Positions 14,577-18,226 of a stretch of DNA of 18,226 nt are shown here, piece after piece. Under the pieces are notes generated by a model. It saw only the letters and a program-made list of their open reading frames with translations. It was not told where the DNA came from and did not search any database. Both the position numbers and the translations under genes were made by a program. Source of the DNA: Acidimicrobiaceae bacterium (lineage in GTDB: Bacteria > Actinomycetota > Acidimicrobiia > Acidimicrobiales > UBA8592); the NCBI GenBank assembly GCA_002724825.1, contig PBPU01000047.1, positions 5,910 to 24,135 on the forward strand. The letters run 5' to 3'. How positions within the stretch are numbered: position 1 is the stretch's first letter; the number at the start of each line of letters is the position of its first letter.

Positions 14577-15668
14577 TCATCCGTGAGGAAGCAGCACTGT
14601 GCGAGCTTCTGTTCCGATTTTCATAGCATCAAAGGCACCCTGTATACCTTCTAGCCCTGAAGTATTCGAGATCATCTCATCTAGCTTTAATTTTCCCCGC
14701 ATGTATAAGTCAGCCAGCATAGGAAAATCTTTTCGGGGTTTAGCTCCTCCAGCTCGAATTCCCATCAGTTGTTTGTTTTGATGCAAGCTTTGAAATCCAT
14801 ACGTAACGGTTGCTGTTAAATCAGGAACGCCTACCGCGCATATATTTCCTCCGGGTCGAGTCATATTGATAGCTTCGCTTAGTAGCCCTGTGTGTCCCAC
14901 AACTTCGAATGCATGATGAGCGCCAAAGGGAAGAATTTCCTTTACAGCCGCTACGGCATCAAAATCTTCTCCCTCGGAAACTATAAAATCAGTAGCCCCG
15001 AAATCTCTTGCTAGTGACTCCTTCTCTGCAACTCGATCAATAGCTACGATCTGGCTAGCTCCAACCAAATTCGCTGCTTGGATAACGTTTAAACCAACCC
15101 CACCAGCTCCAATTACAACGACGGTGTCGCCGATCTGTACCTTGGCCCGATTAAAGACAGCGCCAGTACCTGTTATTACGCCGCACCCAATAAGAGAAGC
15201 AGAAGCTAACGGCATTTCTTTTGGAATGGGAATACATTGATTTTCGTTCACTATTGTTTCTTGAACAAACGCACCTATGTTCGCGAAATTATATAGGAGC
15301 TGATCATCTTCTCGATAAGGCTGGGTGAGCCCTCCCATACCCCCATTCCTGCAGTTTCCAGGATGCCCGTCTTCACATTCAGGGCAGTGGCCGCAATTCC
15401 CAAAAGTTGAAAGGATGACATGGTCACCTTTTTGGCAATATGTGACAGCTGACCCTACTTCAACGACTTTGCCAGCTGCTTCATGCCCAGGGACCAAGGG
15501 TGTAGGCATATAGTATTTTCCGTGCACGCAACTTAAGTCTGACCCGCAAACACCAGCGGCGTGTATTTCAACGCGAACTTGCCTAGGAGATAAATCAGCT
15601 ACAAGTTCAATATTGTTAGATAAGCGGACGCTATCTTCAGTGGTTCCTTCAAGAATAAGTCCTTGCAT
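14577..15668 (-). CDS. Zinc-dependent alcohol dehydrogenase (MDR superfamily, class III-like)
   Basis: A 363-residue medium-chain dehydrogenase, counted from the ATG at 15668. Catalytic zinc ligands are Cys41 (in GVCGSD), His62-Glu63 (in GHE) and Cys162 (in IGCGVITG). The structural zinc is bound by Cys92, 95, 98 and 106 (CGHCPECEDGHPGNC). The Rossmann motif is GAGGVG (187-192), and Asp211 at the end of the next strand indicates NAD. GIRAGGAKPRKDFP near the C-terminus is typical of the class III/mycothiol-like alcohol dehydrogenases. The frame is open to 15758. An alternative ATG at 15710 has GGAGA about nine bases ahead, and would add 14 charged residues; I kept 15668 because the family alignment begins there. 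First gene of the operon, probably oxidising a primary or secondary alcohol, perhaps one made by the P450. Confidence 0.92.
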   Translation of the reverse strand: MQGLILEGTTEDSVRLSNNIELVADLSPRQVRVEIHAAGVCGSDLSCVHGKYYMPTPLVPGHEAAGKVVEVGSAVTYCQKGDHVILSTFGNCGHCPECEDGHPGNCRNGGMGGLTQPYREDDQLLYNFANIGAFVQETIVNENQCIPIPKEMPLASASLIGCGVITGTGAVFNRAKVQIGDTVVVIGAGGVGLNVIQAANLVGASQIVAIDRVAEKESLARDFGATDFIVSEGEDFDAVAAVKEILPFGAHHAFEVVGHTGLLSEAINMTRPGGNICAVGVPDLTATVTYGFQSLHQNKQLMGIRAGGAKPRKDFPMLADLYMRGKLKLDEMISNTSGLEGIQGAFDAMKIGTEARTVLLPHG

Positions 15669-15710
15669 GTTTATCTGCTTTCTCTCCCGCTTAACTCTAT
15701 TGTCGCGCAT

Positions 15711-15835
15711 TTTTTCGTATTCTCCTACCTGAATCCACACATGGGGAGAAATAGGCACGTCAGCGGATATTTTTATTCAGTTAGATCTATGCACAGATGT
15801 CACATATCGTTACAGAGGAGCTAAGGAGAAGTTCA
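15711..15835. promoter_or_regulatory. Divergent region between alcohol dehydrogenase and DapB-like genes
   Basis: About 125 bases that must drive both operons. The plus-strand side carries GAGGAG (15815-15820) and AAGGAG (15823-15828), the latter seven bases before the ATG at 15836, which decides that start over the in-frame ATG at 15797. I see no clear palindrome, and none of the ATTGAA boxes found before the P450. Confidence 0.45.
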
Positions 15836-16912
15836 ATGGGGAAAAAAGTTGTAGTTTGGGGAACGGGAAATGTTGGACGTCCAGCTATTCGTTCTGTTGT
15901 AGCAAATAAAGATCTTGATCTAGTTGGTGTGTTAGTTCAGAACCCTGACAAAGTCGGGAGAGACGCTGGTGACCTTGCCGGCATAGAAAGCACAGGAATT
16001 ACAGCATCAGACGATGTCTCTATTGCTCTTGAAAGCAATGTTGATGCAGTTGTTTATACGGTTAATGCTGATTTCAGACCTATGGAATCTCTTGATGAAG
16101 CTGAGCGTCTTCTTCGGAGTGGAAAAAATGTCGTTACTCCCAGCTTTTATCCGCTCTATCACCCGCCATCTATGCCAGAAGATTTAGCGGATCGATTCGC
16201 CAGTGCTTGCGCCGAAGGGAATGCTTCAATTTTCGCTTCCGGAATCGATCCCGGATGGACGTGTGACATCCTGCCCTTACTACTCGCTGGAGTTAGCGCT
16301 GATATTACTGAAATCCGCTCCAGAGAATTAATGAACTATGCATTGTACGACCAGCCTGATGCTGTTCGTGATCTTGTAGGTTTCGGCATGCCGATGGATC
16401 AAACTCCTCCTATGGTCTTAGATTTCTCAATGCAGATGGTGTGGGGGCCGGAGATTCGAATTCTGGCTGATGGGCTTGGAGTTGAACTTGAAGAGATCCA
16501 AACTCATGTTGAAAAGCGTGCTTTGGAAAAGACCGTAACCGTTGAAGGAATGGGGGACTTTGATGAAGGAACCATTGGGGCGCTTCGTTTCGAAATTCAA
16601 GGAATCATCAATGGGAAACCTATGTTGGTAATGGAACATGTAACTCGTATTGATGATGACTGTGCACCGGATTGGCCATACCCATCTTCGGGGCAAGGCG
16701 TTCATCAGGTAGAGATAACAGGTAAGCCGAATCTTTCAGTTACTGTCCATGGTGAAGAGCATGGTGAGCGTGGCGCCGCCGGAGGAGGAAACGGCACGGC
16801 AGCGAATCGGATTGTTAACGCAATTCCTGCAGTTTGCGAAGCTCCACCGGGTGTTCTTCATCCGCTTGATGTCACTCCGTTAAACATCGGGGCCCAGTTT
16901 AAGAACTCATAG
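15836..16912 (+). CDS. DapB-fold NAD(P)-dependent dehydrogenase (dihydrodipicolinate-reductase-like)
   Basis: A 358-residue protein. The N-terminal Rossmann domain begins MGKKVVVWGTGNVG, with the dinucleotide motif G9-x-G11-x-x-G14, and is followed by the pattern (VVYTVNADF, then GKNVVTPSFYPLY) of the dihydrodipicolinate reductase/2,4-diaminopentanoate dehydrogenase group. A central FASGIDPGWTCDILPLLL segment replaces the DapB catalytic region, so a lysine-pathway role is unlikely (true DapB is about 250-270 residues). A Gly-rich stretch, RGAAGGGNGTAANRIVNAIP, near the end is shared by actinobacterial proteins annotated only as DapB-like. The start at 15836 is chosen for its strong AAGGAG site. 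It is 13 bases before the SDR gene, so the two are probably co-transcribed. Substrate unknown; a keto or imine reduction is the family expectation. Confidence 0.85.
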   Translation: MGKKVVVWGTGNVGRPAIRSVVANKDLDLVGVLVQNPDKVGRDAGDLAGIESTGITASDDVSIALESNVDAVVYTVNADFRPMESLDEAERLLRSGKNVVTPSFYPLYHPPSMPEDLADRFASACAEGNASIFASGIDPGWTCDILPLLLAGVSADITEIRSRELMNYALYDQPDAVRDLVGFGMPMDQTPPMVLDFSMQMVWGPEIRILADGLGVELEEIQTHVEKRALEKTVTVEGMGDFDEGTIGALRFEIQGIINGKPMLVMEHVTRIDDDCAPDWPYPSSGQGVHQVEITGKPNLSVTVHGEEHGERGAAGGGNGTAANRIVNAIPAVCEAPPGVLHPLDVTPLNIGAQFKNS

Positions 16913-16925
16913 AGAGGAAAAATCG

Positions 16926-17699
16926 ATGGCACGTCCTAATGACATGTTCGGAGATCTTACTGGGAAGGTAATTACAATTACCGGAGGAAGTCGAGGATTA
17001 GGAAAGGAAATGGCTTTTGCTTTTTCTCGTCTTGGGGCCCATGTCGTTATCGCAAGCAGAAAAAAGGAAAACTGTGAGGCGCTAGCTGAGGAGATAATGA
17101 AGGAAACAGGCATAGAAGCGCTTCCCGCTGAATGCCATGTCGGAGAATGGGATCAGTGTGATGCCTTATTTGAAAAAGTAATTGATCATTTCGGTAAGTG
17201 CGATGTTTTGATAAATAATGCTGGAATGTCTCCCCTGTATAACTCGTTACCAGAGGTCTCCCCAGAGCTGTTCGATAAGGTCCTCAATGTTAACCTTCGA
17301 GGCCCATTTCGGCTTTCTGCTCGATTCGGAGAACAAATGGTTAAAGATGGTAGCGGCTCTATTATCAACGTCAGTTCTGTGGCTGCTTCACAACCTAGCC
17401 CTCATGAAGCCCCATATGGAGCGGCAAAAGCTGGCCTGCATTCTTTAACGCAATCATTTTCTCGAGCCTATGCTCCGAAAGTTCGCGTCAATTGCATTAT
17501 GCCTGGGCCTTTTCTTACCGACATTAGTGATGCTTGGTCAGAAGCAACCCATGAATCGTTAAAGGCGTTACCGCTAGGTCGTGGCGGTAATCCAAATGAA
17601 ATTGTGGGTGCTGCTCTTTATTTCGCTAGTGAGGCAAGCTCGTTCACCACGGGAGCTGTTCTTAAAATTGACGGTGGATTGATCGCATCACCTTCGTAA
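16926..17699 (+). CDS. Short-chain dehydrogenase/reductase (gluconate 5-dehydrogenase-like)
   Basis: A 257-residue classical SDR with TGGSRGLG (19-26), NNAG (97-100), Ser151, Tyr164-x3-Lys168 in YGAAK, MPGPFLTD (192-199) and the closing TGAVLKIDGG. Second-strand residues IASRKK (Ser/Arg at the cofactor-selecting site) suggest NADP(H), in contrast to the other two SDRs of the window. An AGAGGA site (16913-16918) lies directly after the previous stop. Together with the DapB-like gene it makes a two-gene oxidoreductase operon divergent from the alcohol dehydrogenase operon. Reduction or epimerisation of a keto intermediate is likely; no substrate can be named. Confidence 0.94.
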   Translation: MARPNDMFGDLTGKVITITGGSRGLGKEMAFAFSRLGAHVVIASRKKENCEALAEEIMKETGIEALPAECHVGEWDQCDALFEKVIDHFGKCDVLINNAGMSPLYNSLPEVSPELFDKVLNVNLRGPFRLSARFGEQMVKDGSGSIINVSSVAASQPSPHEAPYGAAKAGLHSLTQSFSRAYAPKVRVNCIMPGPFLTDISDAWSEATHESLKALPLGRGGNPNEIVGAALYFASEASSFTTGAVLKIDGGLIASPS

Positions 17700-17764
17700 C
17701 TAAAGGTTCCCGTTGATATCAGGGACATTATCCGGAGGTTGTACAGCTATTCAGTTCTGAAGTC

Positions 17765-18226
17765 TCACTTAACGGGAAGGACAATATCTGGTAAAGGATG
17801 CCGGTATAGTTTGGCTGCATTTTCACAACACATCATTCGAAGTTCATCTTCGGGAATGTGCCCCCATGCATCTCTGATTACGTTCTGTGTATTCGGCCAA
17901 GTCCCATCGCCGTGGGGGTAATCTGTCTCAACACAAATATTCTCCACTCCAATTACCTCACGAGTATCTATTGTTGAAGGGTCATCAAGAGTGCAGAACC
18001 AAAAGTTTCGTCGCAGAATATTTGCGGGTCTTTCATCCCATCCCAACCCGTAGCCCGACCGGTCGATTATATTTTCTAGTCGATCAATGAGCATGGCAAC
18101 CCATCCAATCCCACCTTCCGACATAGCGATTTTAAGATTAGGAAAACGAAGAGGATATTCACTCCATAACCAGTGGGCGCAAGCGCCAAGAGAAAGTTGA
18201 CCGAAAAGAGTAGCTCCTATCTGCAG
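17765..18226 (-). CDS. Amidohydrolase_2 family protein, C-terminal part (runs off the window)
   Basis: The frame is open from the window edge to the TGA at 17765, giving the last 153 residues of a protein whose start lies beyond 18226; an internal ATG at 18124 is not the true start. It holds the C-terminal half of the amidohydrolase barrel: SEYPLRFPNLKIAMSEGG, WDERPANILRRNFWF, then ETDYPHGDGTWPNT with the likely catalytic aspartate. A C-terminal helix carrying the NAAKLY segment typical of the family's end follows. ETDYPHGDGTWPNT closely matches GTDYPHPEGSWPNT of the gene at 7435, so this is a third paralogue, though it lacks that protein's 40-residue C-terminal tail. It is convergent with the SDR gene, with 65 bases between. 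Confidence 0.9.
   Translation of the reverse strand: MQIGATLFGQLSLGACAHWLWSEYPLRFPNLKIAMSEGGIGWVAMLIDRLENIIDRSGYGLGWDERPANILRRNFWFCTLDDPSTIDTREVIGVENICVETDYPHGDGTWPNTQNVIRDAWGHIPEDELRMMCCENAAKLYRHPLPDIVLPVK

Noticed and set aside
15797..15835. Earlier in-frame ATG (15797) for the DapB-like gene
   Set aside because: The ATG at 15836 has a well-spaced AAGGAG site and begins exactly at the Rossmann strand, while the extra 13 residues have no family match.
17707..17778. Inverted repeat TTCCCGTT / AACGGGAA between the convergent SDR and amidohydrolase genes, a possible shared terminator
   Set aside because: The loop would be 56 bases, one arm lies in the end of the amidohydrolase coding sequence, and there is no T-run.

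Overview
The window is a gene-dense bacterial segment with AT-leaning base composition (judged by eye, not counted). Its catabolic content looks actinobacterial: a CYP124/125/142-like P450, a PPOX-class (possible F420) protein, several short-chain dehydrogenases (SDRs), Amidohydrolase_2 paralogues, a type III CoA-transferase and a 4-hydroxyacetophenone-monooxygenase-like Baeyer-Villiger enzyme. My best guess is an aquatic Acidimicrobiia-like actinobacterium. SAR202-type Chloroflexota or another lineage rich in monooxygenases cannot be excluded from this sequence alone. I see no rRNA, tRNA, insertion sequence or CRISPR array, and no gap between genes longer than about 200 bases.

Layout. (1) 105-284: a tatA-like gene on the plus strand, tail to tail with the next block. 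(2) 287-4225, minus strand: Baeyer-Villiger monooxygenase, alpha/beta hydrolase and CaiB-type CoA-transferase, in that transcription order. The monooxygenase frame is broken by one in-frame TAG at 3158-3160. (3) 4350-5174, plus strand: a lone PAP2/Aur1-like membrane protein. (4) 5191-8727, minus strand: two paralogous Amidohydrolase_2 proteins and an SDR. (5) 8925-11449, plus strand: P450, tandem-hotdog thioesterase-like protein and PPOX-class protein. (6) 11446-15668, minus strand: zinc alcohol dehydrogenase, Amidohydrolase_3 protein, SDR and DoxX-like membrane protein. (7) 15836-17699, plus strand: a DapB-fold dehydrogenase and an SDR. (8) 17765 to the window end, minus strand: the C-terminal part of a third Amidohydrolase_2 protein.

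How the genes may work together (inference): P450 hydroxylation, oxidation of alcohols to ketones by the ADH and SDRs, Baeyer-Villiger conversion of a ketone to an ester, ester hydrolysis by the alpha/beta hydrolase, and transfer of CoA to the acid by CaiB would make a coherent route for breaking down a cyclic, aromatic-ketone or terpenoid/steroid-like compound. The substrate cannot be read from the sequence. No transcriptional regulator, transporter or P450 redox partner lies in the window. The observations most worth following are the amber codon in the monooxygenase, the repeated ATTGAA boxes in the P450 divergent promoter region, a 17-base perfect palindrome just before the PPOX gene, and an Amidohydrolase_3 protein that seems to lack two of the zinc-ligand histidines of true D-aminoacylases.
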